Position numbers and translations under genes: made by a program. Below, piece after piece: positions 23,785 through 34,708 of a stretch of DNA of 64,000 bases. Under the pieces are notes generated by a model, which worked only from the letters and a program-made list of their open reading frames with translations, was not told the DNA's origin and did no database searches. The stretch comes from Tulasnella sp. 424 (taxonomy: Eukaryota > Basidiomycota > Agaricomycetes > Cantharellales > Tulasnellaceae): positions 124,001 through 188,000 of the forward strand of contig WSUB01000011.1 in assembly GCA_019633425.1 (NCBI GenBank), written 5' to 3'. Numbering within the stretch: position 1 is the first letter of the stretch; every line of letters begins with the position of its first letter.

Positions 23785-26490
23785 CTACAATCCATAATCG
23801 GTCTCTTCCCCCATCAAGGCTCCGAGGACCGTGGTAGTACACGCCATCATCTTTGAGTGACTTCGCTGCGAGGGGTAGTACCACGCGACCATCGCCTGCA
23901 GAATTCCATGTGCATTCCATCAGTCGGAGAGTGAAATCTTCTTGGGGTGCAGGATGGGTACTCACAATGACTACATAGGTCATGATCATGACCAACCCCT
24001 CCGCCCAATTTGTCTTCGCGTCTTGGGTGATGTAGTTGACCAAGAAACATCCACCAAAGATACACGCCAACTCAAAGATATCTATGGAATGGATCATTCG
24101 CCGCTGGTCAGGAACTGTCCCATTCCCCGCTCCGGGCGCTTCCACTCACCGAAAAGCAAGGAGAACGGTTTCCCCAAGATCCACGCGACAAGAACGATAA
24201 AGGGCATCCAGAATAAGAGAAGCTGCACAGACAAGTCGATCGAGCGTCCGTGCGCGATACCCTCTGGTACAGGTGGGTTCCGTCGGAAGAGGGTCTTGAT
24301 AAAATACACCGTGACCATCATGGCATCGGCAGCAAATGATGCCAGCGGTAGGAGAATGAGACCGAGCCACCTATGAAACGCGTCCAAGTAATTCGTTAAA
24401 ACGCATCATCCGGGCGATTTGGCTTTGGGCGTTTACTCACTCCTCCGTGATCCATCCTTGCTCATAATATTCCGGAATCGAGTCGACAAGCTATCACATT
24501 GATTCGAAATCCCGTGATTTCAGCCATGACTTGGTTTTTGATCATGAATAGCGCGGTCGATACTCACCCATTCGAGGGTGAGGGTCATAACCATCGCCGT
24601 AACGACCAAGAACAGCACGCATACTCCAGGGTTCACCAGCGGCTTGGAGTGTTCCAACACGTCTTCCCGTTCTTTTGGACTGAGGGCGGCTAGAGCAGCG
24701 CGTTTTGTTGTTTTGTCACCGGGTGGGTTGTGCAAGTAGACACGGGATGCGATGTAGCTAGTGTGATGCGAGGACGGTGGTCAGCCCGAATACAATGCCA
24801 ATGCCAATGTGGACCACTGGGTATTCAACTTTAACTCACATGATGAGCATGATAACTGCCATACCGCGACTAATCTGCAACAACACTCCTCGGGTCTCAT
24901 CGCTAACGGCGTCATACCCAGTCAAGTCCACCGTCTCCCAAACACGCTTAGCGTGAATCAAACCCCGCCGAGCATGGTCGGAGACGACCTCCGTGACGAC
25001 ATCGGAAGTCGTCGACGTAGTTGAACCGTGACTTGAACCCGAGCTGCCATTGCTCTCGGCCGCATCAAAGATCATTTTCGTTCCTTTAGCGACTGTGGCT
25101 ATTTGATCGAGGTGAGCGTCCGACCCGATCGCGGAGAAAAAGACGGTTGGGATGAGCATGAAGATGAATCTGTATTCGCCTTTTTTTCTCAGCGAGCTCC
25201 AAAAACATGAGAATGATTGAACATACCCAGCAGACAGAAGTGATTGGTTCAACTGTGAAGCGTGTTCACCGAGCTGTTGGTACCAGATCTTTGCTCCACC
25301 CGTAAGGAAAGCGCAGCCTGGCACGAGGAGAAGGTGCAGGAGAACAACACCTGTTAGATGGAAGGTGCACGAAGCCCGACAGAACGATGGTAAATATTCG
25401 ACGAGGTAATCATATGCCGGGACCAAGCGACTTGCCTGCGATAGTTGCCTGGGCAAGCCGAAGCTCGCAGTTGAGGAGAAGCATTACTGCCAAGACGGCC
25501 TCGATGCAACTGCATAAGCCACGGGGTGCGTTCAGTTCAGGTAGCCAGCGGTATAATAAAACACAATCGAAGCTTACTTGCTGAGCGTAATGACGATCAA
25601 GTCACCCAAAGTCTGACCGCAATATAACGCCATCTGCTCTCCGACAAACTCGAAAATATGTGCGAGGGGAATGAGGCCGGGAATGGAAATTAAGAAACAA
25701 GAGTCAATAGGGTCAGTGTGAGGCAATAGAGAACATGCGTCCCTCTGGAGGCTTACACAAGAGGGTCAAGGTCATGGACCAGTGCTGGAAATGCGCTATC
25801 CATGAAAACGGCAGGATGAAGACCAAAGCGTTGACCCCTACAACATACGCATGTCGCCCAGAATGCTCCATCGTCAGGATGGAAATTCGAATAAAGGGGT
25901 TAGGGTTCCCACTTACACGACGATAAGACAACGTTCAAAATACTCCTCCCCCAACCTGGAGCCAACGACCTCATTCTCTTGAACTTCTTCCACCCGGTCT
26001 CCATCGTCACAGTCCCGTCAAAGTTGAGAGGGTACAATGCCCCGGCGGGATTGTCAAATTTAGTGTGCTTTCACGAGAAGCATGAGGTTCTTGGGAGCGA
26101 CTCTGCTGGCCGTAGGGCATGGTCATCGTCTTCTCGTTGAACGACGACCGAGTCGCGCTCCCATCCCCGTCCCTCCATTCTGGCGGCAAGCTGTAAATGG
26201 TCGCGCTGCTATCTCTCTTCAAGAGAGATAAAGGACGGATGCCGGAACGACCTTGGCGGTGCGCTGGCGGGGAGCGGATGTTCGGAGCGCGAGGGTCGGT
26301 CGGTATGAGGCGAGGCTGTCGGATGAGTCTCTTCTCCCGTCGCCGCCGGTATATGTGTTTGAAGGACCTGGTGAATGAGTGTGACTGTGTTCGGGTGCTG
26401 CGGGGTTTGGGACTGGGGAATATGATGCCATCCCCGACTCTACGTAGTAGGAGGGTTTTGTCGGGGCTGGACGTGAGTGTTTCAGGTATG
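23785..26490 (-). CDS. Vacuolar-type Ca2+/H+ antiporter (CAX, CaCA superfamily)
   Basis: Minus strand. Resolved exons from the 3' side: 23785-23895, 23966-24081, 24150-24370, 24441-24490, 24568-24757, 24840-25170, 25227-25350, 25436-25509 and 25578 onward. Motifs in order: LAHIFEFVGEQMALYCGQTL, then EAVLAVMLLLNCELRLAQAT (first alpha repeat); GVVLLHLLLVPGCAFLTGGA; a Ser-rich loop; TEEWLGLILLPLASFAADAM (second repeat); LACIFGGCFLVNY; and the end AMVAWYYPSQ. The protein exchanges cytosolic Ca2+ for protons across the vacuole membrane. The intron 25351-25435 is of GC-AG type (AG|GCAAGT donor). The N-terminal cytoplasmic part (about 25760-26490) is open in shifting frames (SYSPVPNP..., LPPEWRDGDGS, then YPLNFDGTVTMETGWKKF). 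Either introns were missed or indels exist there, so the start is not settled. Confidence 0.8.
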
Positions 26491-26499
26491 GAATTCCCA

Positions 26500-27370
26500 C
26501 CCCGTGGCTGGCTTAGGGTAAATCGGTCACTCCCGGGGTCGAAGACCCCGGCAGTGTTACTACCAAGGCCTTATGCATTTCCAAGTCCTGTTGATCACTT
26601 ATATAGGTCTAATTCCGTGCAGGATTTGTGTGCTGCTAAGGAAATTTAAATAGCCGGTACTATAAATCACCGGGTGTAACAACGCTGTCTCGATTCCGTT
26701 TGACCCCGGCCACATGATTTACTGAAATGTATGCCACAAAAACGAGGAGTATATTGATGTAATATGTAATGTATGAGATCCGTCTGAAGTAAAGCCTTGT
26801 CGCTTAAGCTTTGCATCGCGGCGGCCTGCTTTTACACACATTCAAGTTCAGCAGAGTATCAGCGAAGGCCAAAACAGTCCATGTACGGCTGTTACTGGCT
26901 TGAGATAGAACTTGCTCGGTGAGATCATATAAGCGAGCGGATTCGATGAAGAAGAGCGAGTGGAGGAGGGGGGGATCGAAGATCGTCGAGTGGGAGGTCG
27001 GGGCTAAAATTCCCTTTGATGAGTACATTGTTCAAATACTTGACGTGCTGACACGCTTGCGACACGTATATTAATTGGCTTTCCGGAATTGAAGATTCTG
27101 TGCCTTTCCAACCACCGACTCTATACCTCATTTCCCAGCGCCTGGGCGTTTGCCTTCAACGCTGCCCATATCCGTCATGATACCTAGGGTGTCAAATTAA
27201 AATTCACTCTCGACGCCGATACTCCACCATCTTCATTGCTACAGCTACTCGACTGCTTGTGGTCATACATGTTAGAACCAAAGAGCGCTCACATAAAGAC
27301 CTTTTCTTCGTGATTTGCAGGTTCAATGACTAAGGGACTAAAGGGATGCACACACATTCGAAGCTGGGAA
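26500..27370. other. Intergenic with weak minus-strand frames
   Basis: Two overlapping minus-strand frames (26804-27028 and 26925-27131) look vaguely protein-like, one reading SQACQHVKYLNNVL, but show no known motif and would need a frame change. The rest is AT-rich spacer containing the antiporter's promoter. Confidence 0.35.
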
Positions 27371-27374
27371 TAAC

Positions 27375-27760
27375 ATGGACCAAAGGCTGGGAAAGAGGGA
27401 AGAAGAACCCTTCGGGCATGAAAGTTACTGTCGTTTATCGTTGAGGTGGAGATTGTCCTTGACGCCGCCCAATCGCCGTGTAACGAGAGGAATGGGATTC
27501 AAGTTGCAGTGGTCTCTGCCCATTGCCCGGTCGATAGGAGGCAGATGGGGGACTTGGGGCGCTACCGCCGATGGTGGTTGGTTGCGGCAGGTGAACGCGA
27601 GTCGGAACATGAAGGTGATGAAGAGCCCGAATTTGACGGCGACGACGAGTCCAAATATGATGGGGCAACCGTTAACACTCCATCCGCTTATACAAGAGGA
27701 AGGACGACGATTGCTGGAAGTGACCGCACGAGCGGCGATGTTCGGTCACTAGCGAAGCCA
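27375..27760 (+). other. Open frames upstream of the tandem repeat, unrecognised
   Basis: All three plus-strand frames are open for most of this stretch, the longest continuing through the tandem repeat to 28504. No motif was found. It is either the non-repetitive start of a repeat-containing gene or noncoding. Confidence 0.25.
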
Positions 27761-27764
27761 AGCT

Positions 27765-28490
27765 TCGAGCATTGTTCATCACACAATTTCCTCCTACCGC
27801 AGTTCCTACCGACGCGCAAGACAAGGCCACAGCTCGACTTCGCCGACGGCCCAGTCACCAGCAGTTCACTCCCGAGTCGTCGCCAGATTCCGGCAAGAAG
27901 AAGCGCAAGGGAGGGGAAGCTGCATCAGGATCGGAGGTCAGGGACGGTGACGAGAAAGTCTGCAAACGCAGTTGCATTGCGGGACTTGGAGAGACGAAAG
28001 TGCCGTACCCGACGTGCCCATGAGTCCTTATGCCTCCTGTCGAGTACAAGCCTTCATCGCACAATTTCCTCCCACCGCAGTTCCTACCGCCGTGCAAGAC
28101 AAGCCCACAGCTCGACTTCGCCAAGGGCCCAGTCACCAGCAGTTCACTCCCGAGTCGTCGCCGGATTCCGGCAAGAAGAAGCTCAAGAGAGGGGAAGCTG
28201 CATCGGGATCGGAGGTCAGGGGGACGGTGACGAGAAAGTCTGCAAACGCAGTTGCATTGCGGGACTTGGAGAGACGAAAGTGACGTACCGACGTGCCCAC
28301 GAGTCCTTACGCCTCCTGTCGAGTACATGCCTTCATCGCACAATTTCCTCCTACCGCAGTTCCTACCGCCGGGCAAGACAAGCCCACAGCTCGACTTTGC
28401 CGACGACCCAGCCACCAGCAGTTCACCCCCGACTCGGAGTCTTCATCAGACTCTGGCAAGGAGAAATGCAAAAGGCGACACGTGTAGTTC
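27765..28490. repeat. 278-bp tandem repeat, 2.6 copies
   Basis: Units begin near 27783, 28061 and 28340 at the shared ACAATTTCCT word, a period of 278-279 bp. The last unit is cut short. One plus-strand frame reads FITQFPPTAVPT...SHQQFTPESSPDSGKKK in unit 1 and nearly the same in units 2 and 3. Because the period is 278 and then 279, the frame is not kept across the first junction. The peptide is lysine-rich and could be a nuclear or DNA-binding tail. Whether it is translated is unknown. Confidence 0.8.
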
Positions 28491-28541
28491 CGAAGATACA
28501 GTGATTTAACAATCTGGATTGTGATGGTAATGAAGTGTTTA

Positions 28542-29340
28542 TTAGGCTAGTTCAGTGGCATTACTATTGTATTCAAGGGATGGGTGGTCGAGAGGGCCGA
28601 AGCCGTCGACCTGACTCTGACGGGTGGAACGGATGGGGTGGGTGACGAGAGGCCGAGCGAGACAGGAATGGTGGCGATGAAGGTCTGGTTGACCATTGTC
28701 CGTGTTGTCCATGTTGTCCCCGTTGTTCGTGTTGTCCGGGGCACTGCTGTTGGCCAGTGAAGACGTTGGGACAAGAGGATGGTGCTGGACCGCGATACGC
28801 CTGGCACATCTTCCGGAGTTCTTCAGGCAAATGATAGGTGTCGAACTGTACGTTCGAGCATCCAGTTGGTGATCCGCATATGAGTAGCGCTGCGCTTTGA
28901 GAGTGGGTAGTCCACGGCGCTGATTGTGAGGGACGGCATGAGCGGCGACGTTTGACGAACGCCGGAAGCCAGAGTTAGTGGAGTGGGCGGATGGGAGATG
29001 TAAATAAAAGTCAGTAGAACGGCAAAGAGAAAGGTAAGAGGATGGCTTACATTCAGGAAATGTCCGTAATCGTTCTGTGGAGGCAGGATTGCATCCTTCG
29101 GTGGATGTTGGGGTTGACCAAAACCGAGTGAGTCGACGGAGTTGTTAGACTTGATGAAGCTGGCAATCTGGTATGCAGCGACAAAGTGAGCCTGCTGGTA
29201 TTTTTGGTCTTGTGGTGAGACGAAAGCAAAATCGGTCGAGTTGCGGTTGGAATGGAATGATTTGATTGGCTGAAATCGGTCGATATCGGTGTGCGGACAT
29301 AAGCGGACAAAAACGGTCGCGTGACCGATTCGGTCGCGAC
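28542..29340 (-). CDS. Unrecognised two-exon gene
   Basis: Minus strand. The last exon 28919-28542 is open to a natural stop and joins in frame, through a 131-nt GTAAGC...CAG intron (28920-29050), to an exon ending at 29051. That exon reads QQAHFVAAYQIASFIKSNN, then GFGQPQHPP and NDYGHFLN. The tail contains an Asn/Asp run (DNTNNGDNMDNTDNGQ). The upstream frame stays open beyond 29330 but I could not find a good start. A competing frame in the last exon (HLPEELRKMCQAYRGPAP) also looks coding-like, so the splice model is uncertain. No family recognised. Confidence 0.4.
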
Positions 29341-29467
29341 CCCGGGAGTGAGGGAGTTCCCCGTTTGACGACCCTTGCCTGTTCGTTTGAAAATAGACGG
29401 AAGAGGCAAGGGAACTATTCCACTGTTCTAGCTCTGAACCACTCGCTGCGGCTCCTTATAGTCGTAG

Positions 29468-30788
29468 ATGGAGCGTGACCCGATTCTACCCAACAGGGGT
29501 GTGGTTCGTATGAGCTTTCGCTTCGATGCGCAGTGAACCGGTTTACCTGACGAGTTGATTTCATAGCAATCAATTCTGGACGACCTCTCATTTCTTTCAC
29601 TCCAGCATCATGTTTTAACCGTAGGAGCCGAGTCTCAAATCGGGTGCGGTGGATACGGGGAAGTTCTTTTAGCAAAGCTCTGCGAGTCCGATCAAGCGCT
29701 GGAAGTGAACGTCGCAGTAAAGTGTATCTGGTCAGTCGGAACGATCGGCGATCGCCAGCGCTTCATCATGGTCGGTTGTCTCACGTAATCCTGCCCGGGC
29801 ACATCTAATTTCTTTTGCCATACGCCCAGCGTTTCGCGAGGGAACTCAAGATTTGGGCCTCTATAAGACATTTAAATACCCATCCCTTGATTGGATTTCG
29901 CGTGAGCGACAACTACCAGGTTGCCGAGCTCGTTTCCCCTTACATGGCCAACGGTAACGTGACGCAGTATATTTCTCGCACAAACCCTGGGTGGGATAGG
30001 CGGTTCGCACTTGTAAGTGGGTGCTGTCTTGATTGATCTCCGAGGCTATACTTCTACTATACCCGATTACCAGGTGCACGATATCGCGGCTGGAGTTGAA
30101 TTCTTGCATAATCATCATCCTCCGATATGTCACGGAGACCTGAAACCGGTCAGCATTTCAAGTGCCATCCCTACCAATTCAAACTAATAAAACTCGTAGG
30201 CCAATGTACTGGTGTCGGACAGCCACGAGGCCACCCTCTGCGATTTCGGTTTATCCTCACTTATCGACGGATCGGACGCGTCATCTGGTCTGACCACATC
30301 GCGGTCCGTAAAAGGTTCGACCCGATACATGAGTCCGGAGCTTCTGCTTGAGAACGATGGGAAGCACACCCTAGCCAGTGATGTTTGGGCTTGGGCATGC
30401 ACTGCATTCGAGGTCATGCCGTTTGCTTGTCTTTACTACACTCCGACCTTCAACTGATCCAGTACTCACTCTCTAGATTTTCACAAATCTTCCTCCGTAT
30501 TCAGAGGCTAAAAAAGATTCCCGTATCATTATGGCCCTCATACACAATCAAGTGCCCGGGGACGTCAGATTGGTCGCGGAGGCGGCGCACAGCGACTGGC
30601 TGGGGTGTGCGGGCCTCCCCCTTTACGGACGTTTGCAAGCCCTAATATCCTCGATTTTGAAGTGTTGGTCCTTCTCTCAGGCTGAGCGTCCTACGATGAG
30701 CATGGTTTTCAGAGGGGTGTTCCTAAGGATGGATGGTATATATCCTTCGCATTGGAGGAAAGCCTTCGGTCATGTCCGTGTTCGGTGA
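29468..30788 (+). CDS. Protein kinase with HGDLKP catalytic loop, K1
   Basis: Six exons: 29468-29503, 29606-29770, 29830-30012, 30074-30148, 30200-30412 and 30477-30788, giving 327 residues. The glycine loop GCGGYGEV (residues 25-32), the VAVK lysine (K51), the catalytic loop CHGDLKPANVLV (D150) and CDFGLS (D168) are all present. These are followed by STRYMSPELL and SDVWAWACTAFE, and the domain ends near ERPTMSMVFRG. The HRD arginine is Gly, as is common in the expanded kinase families of Agaricomycetes. The catalytic residues are intact, so it is probably active. It lacks any other domain and a membrane segment; it would be cytosolic. Substrate unknown. The first exon is the least certain part. 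Confidence 0.8.
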
Positions 30789-30992
30789 GATCAAAGCTAC
30801 GAGTCTTCCTGATTGTGGCCTGCCGCTGACGATCTTGCCGTGAAGCATACGATCGTCCGCCAGATTTAGGTATGTGAATTTGACGTTACCCCGCTCATTT
30901 TTAGTGGACTGACACGTTTATACTTCCTACAAGGGTCGATCTTACCAAACTGGCAGGTCCTTGGATTTGGGTCAAGCTCAACGGAGTCTGTC

Positions 30993-31780
30993 ATGGCATC
31001 GCACGGTTCAGTGGTCCCGGAGGTATGTGTATTTAATGCTACGGAGGTGCACTGGGTCATGGGGCCACTTTTAGATGAAGACGGTATGCAATGTGCAGAT
31101 GCGGATATCCACGTTCCTGTGCAGAGTTTTCGTGAGGTCAGCGCATAAAAAGCCGCCCTACGCACTTGCGATTAACCTGTTTGCTACTTTAGGTCATCGT
31201 GCTAGAAACATACACCTCGGACGGGATCAAGGTTAGTAACTAGTTCGCGACCCGTTGTAGCCTGCCAGTGCTCTTGACAAATTTCGGATATTAGAAGCTG
31301 ATCCTCGGAAGAATCGGGATACTTGTGAGGGAGCTAGCATGCAGTGCTTCAAGCTCAATATCCCGCCTGCAACATTACGCTATTCAAGAGTCGGAAGGGC
31401 AATTGAGCGTGGAGTATAACCTCGAATTCTCTCATTCCGAGAAAAAACTGGACTTCGGCGAGTTCGAGCGTTATGGGCAGTCCTTCCGGCCCGTCCTGAT
31501 GCTCCCCACCATACCTGAAGACGATTCCGATGCCGAGATACCGGCTACTCCGCATGAAGTCGAAAACTTTATCGCGGCACCTCGATCGAATTTGAATGAT
31601 TTGGGTCCTGTGTCATGGAGAGTCACAGCCCCTATCCCGAAATCTCGAACCGATTCGGAGAGTGTATGTTCTGTGTCATCGGGAGCCACAACCTTTGTTA
31701 CGGCCCGTACGCACATCTCAGCCGACTATATCTCCGTCCCTGGTGGTTCCCGCGATTTCTATCACCCTCAGGCTTTCTAG
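30993..31780 (+). CDS. Unrecognised 222-residue protein beside kinase K1
   Basis: Exons 30993-31136, 31193-31231 and 31295-31780, with introns of 56 and 63 nt (donors GTCAGC and GTTAGT). The joined frame starts MASHGSVVPEVCVFNATEVH and passes through VIVLETYTSDGIK. It ends in an acidic, Ser-rich tail with LMLPTIPEDDSDAEIP. No membrane segment, signal peptide or known motif was seen. It lies 200 bp downstream of the kinase on the same strand. The frame is open a little further upstream, so an extra 5' exon is possible. The acidic Ser/Thr-rich tail could be phosphorylated, but this is a guess. Confidence 0.6.
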
Positions 31781-32479
31781 GGATACATCCCATCTGTTTT
31801 CACTACGTAGTAGTAGAATAAATCGGAATCATACAAATGTCCAAAAATGTCCAAGGGCTTTAAAGATTTAGGCACCTGGAAGCATAGTCATTATATGCCA
31901 TGACCCGGTTTTGTTTCCGAGTGAATCATTCAGCATGAAATATCCGCAAGGAAGACCGTGCAGATAGAGCAGGAATGGTGTACACCTAACCATCATCCAT
32001 TCGTATGAACCAAATAAGGCACGTACACATTCCCCTATGTACAACCCCAGCTAGGCCCAGTAGCTCAACTTGAATAGACATACCCCAGTGGATGACACAG
32101 AGATATCGATACATTTCTCGAGCCAAGGTACACACTACAATCCGGCATGAGAACGCACGTCCGGAGCACGTGTGAGGGAACTGTAGGATCCGCGGCTACG
32201 CGGATTCAAGTTTCCCACCCCAGAATGTAATATTAGTTAGCGCTCCACACTCCATCTTTTTCATGAATAAACTTCCTTTTGTCTTTGCTTTTGTCTCTAC
32301 ATTAAATACCCGCAAAGCTCCGGAGTCAAAAGCTATGTAAATAAAGAAATTACCTTCTGGGCTCCTGTATTTTGGGAGACCAGCCCGACGTCTATTTCTA
32401 TCACTGGATTTATTGATCTAAGCTTTGCAAGCTCAACGAATCCCTTTGGGCGGCTCACCGATCGCTTTGCAACGGGCAT
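31781..32479. other. Intergenic, nothing recognised
   Basis: AT-rich. A short stretch near 31920-31970 resembles part of the upstream flank of the PAN1-like genes (near 35160-35215). No gene was seen. Confidence 0.4.
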
Positions 32480-32592
32480 CACCCGATGCCGACACTCCGC
32501 ATCACCGTCCTCTCCGCGCTCACTGAACCATCACCACGCCGCTGGGGATTCGTACAACGCTTACGAGCCCGTCACCAGAAATCTCCTATCCT
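32480..32592 (+). pseudogene. Relic of membrane-family gene H1 (exon 3 fragment)
   Basis: Plus-strand match to the third exon of the gene at 42519-43490. About 110 bases read RWGFVQRLRARHQKSP, against RWGFVQRLRTRRQKSP in H1, with neighbouring bases also matching. Nothing else of the gene is present. It abuts and slightly overlaps the truncated 3' end of the PAN1-like gene, so it marks a rearrangement junction. Confidence 0.8.
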
Positions 32593-34708
32593 GGCGGGGG
32601 GCTCCGAATGCTTGCCGGTGGTGACTTGGTTCGAGGGGAGGCAGAATACGACCGGTTCCGTCCTCGGTCCCTCTCCTCTCTCTCCCGATCTTGATCTTCA
32701 CGGCGATCGTAGGGCCCTCTCATATAACTCCGATAATCATCTTCGCGGTCACGCTCGTACGTGTCGTACCGGTCACTTCGAGTTCTCCCATATCTCGAGG
32801 TATCCGCCTTACGGCGGTCCCGCCAGTCTCGGTCTCTTTCCTCAAGCTTCCGCTCGACATCTGGAATTTTCTCATGGAGGAGCAGCAGGAGTTCCCTTTC
32901 CAATCGCCGGTGCTCTTCATCTCTTCTTATGCTTGGGGGCCCACGATTGTTCCGATCTAGATCTTCCCGGAGCCGCTTGACACGACATCCGAGATCGTGG
33001 AGTTGGTCTTCAAGCTCGTCGTACTCTCTGGTCCGGCTATTCTCCGCCTCGATATGGGAATCCGGTTGTGAAGAGGCGGACCGCGACTGACGTTTCATCT
33101 CGTCCTGAGCGGCCGCGGGTGATTCTCCACCATAACGAACAGTGCCGCGATCAACGTGCCGGAAAGAACCCGTGTACTCCCGAATGTTTGCCTGGACATA
33201 TCCAGTGCCATCCTTCCTGCCGCCACGCAAGGGATCTCCGGCAGGCGTTCCATGGAGCGAACGTATTTTGCCAGATTGAGGATTTGGCGAGCTACCATTT
33301 GAGGCACGTCCATGCGAACCCACGGATAAAATGTCCTTGAGGAGCTTGACGGAGCCTTGGACGTCGCTTACCGAAGGCGGCGGGACGAGCTCTGGGGGAA
33401 GGACTGTTGGGATCGGAGCTCCATTCAAAACTGCAACGATAAGGTATTAACTTTGACTGAAGCAATGGTGTAAATAGACAGCTCTAAATACGTACCACGA
33501 TAGATGAGGCCCATTGCGACGTGAAACTCGGGCAGGTTGAGGGAGCCGCGACCCGTAGAATCGGCGAGATCCCTACAAAGCGATGGTACGTCAGATCGGG
33601 CCAGTATGGATGTGACGACGAGGCGCGGTACCATATTTTCTTTAGATCGTCTTTAGACAATCCACTCTGTCCGAAGGCCTCCAATGCCGTTTTGCCGGAC
33701 ATGAAGCCGGTCCCTTGGGTATCCCACGTTCTAAAAATTTTATCATAGTTTTTGCGCTCATCTTGGGACAGAGCCCAAGAGATCTTTGGGCCAACCCCAA
33801 ACCTCTGGTTTTGTGAGTCTCCGAGGTCTCTTTCCGAATGTGGGTCGAGCTCTGGGGGAAGGACTGTTGGGATCGGAGCTCCATTCAAACCTGCGACAAT
33901 ACGGCCATTAACTTTGACTCAAGCAATGGCGTAGATATACAGTTCTAAATACGTACCACGATAGATGAGGCTCATTGCGATGCGAAACTCGGGCATGTTG
34001 AGGGAGCCGCGGTTTGTAGAATCGGCAAGATCCCTACAAGCGATGGTACGTCAGATCGGGCTAATATGAATCTGACGATGAGGGGCGGTACCATATTTGC
34101 TTCAGATCGTCTTTAGACAGTCCACTCTGTCCGAAGACCTCCAACGCCGTTTTGCCGGATATGAAGCCGGTCCCTTGGGCATCCCATGCTCTAAAGATAT
34201 CATCATAACGTTTACGCTCATCTTTGGACAGAGCCCAAGGGATATTTGGGCCACCCCCGACATTCCGGTCGTGTTGTTGCATAGACTGCTGAAGGCTCGG
34301 TCCTTGAGTTTGCTGCGGTGGACCAGCAAACAGAGGACTAAATCCTGTTTCGTACGGCATACTTGTGTCGGCAGGCATGAAGGTCGGGGATGGCATCATC
34401 CTCATCGGCGGATCGCCGAATCCTGTCGGCTGCGCGACTAGAGGCGAGAGCCCAGCGCCGGCAAACCCTGTCGGCTGCACGATTCGAGACGCAAATCCAC
34501 TGGTCTGGGCTTGTAGAAATGGGAAAGGGGGAGGAGGGACCGGTGGAACAGGTGGAGGACGCTGGAAGCTATTTGGTCCAAATCCAGTCGGTGGAGATGC
34601 GGGGGAGAGAAACGACGACTGGGGTCCGAACCCGGTGGGTTGAGAATACTGCTGAGGAGCTTGAAGCTGTTGGCGCTGCTGTTGTTGCTGCTGCCACTGG
34701 GGATTCAT
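32586..34708 (-). CDS. PAN1-like protein with two EH domains, C-terminus lost, P1
   Basis: Minus-strand exons 34708-34092, 34033-33957, 33890-33632, 33572-33496 and 33430-32586, giving 624 residues. Order: Gln-rich start, PTGF repeats (QPTGFGP, QPTGFAG, QPTGFGD), EH domain 1 (WALSKDERKRYDDIFRAWD...SGLSKDDLKQIWDLAD), EH domain 2 (WALSQDERKNYDKIFRTWD), each followed by NGAPIPTVLPPEL, then a coiled-coil region very rich in Arg, Asp and Glu. PAN1 links endocytic coat to Arp2/3-driven actin; its EH domains bind NPF motifs. Both EH domains resemble PAN1's second EH and share intron positions, so one is an internal duplicate. Full-length PAN1 continues into proline-rich and WH2 segments. Here a stop comes at SPPPG, exactly where the H1 relic begins. 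Possibly a dominant or decayed paralog of a PAN1 located elsewhere. Confidence 0.8.

Noticed and set aside
27446..28504. 352-codon plus-strand frame through the 278-bp repeat
   Set aside because: It reads different frames of successive units, so its repeats are not conserved as protein. Treated as unsupported.
32761..33090. Ser/Arg-rich plus-strand frame opposite P1
   Set aside because: Antisense of the Arg/Asp/Glu-rich coiled coil; its composition follows from that, with no independent support.
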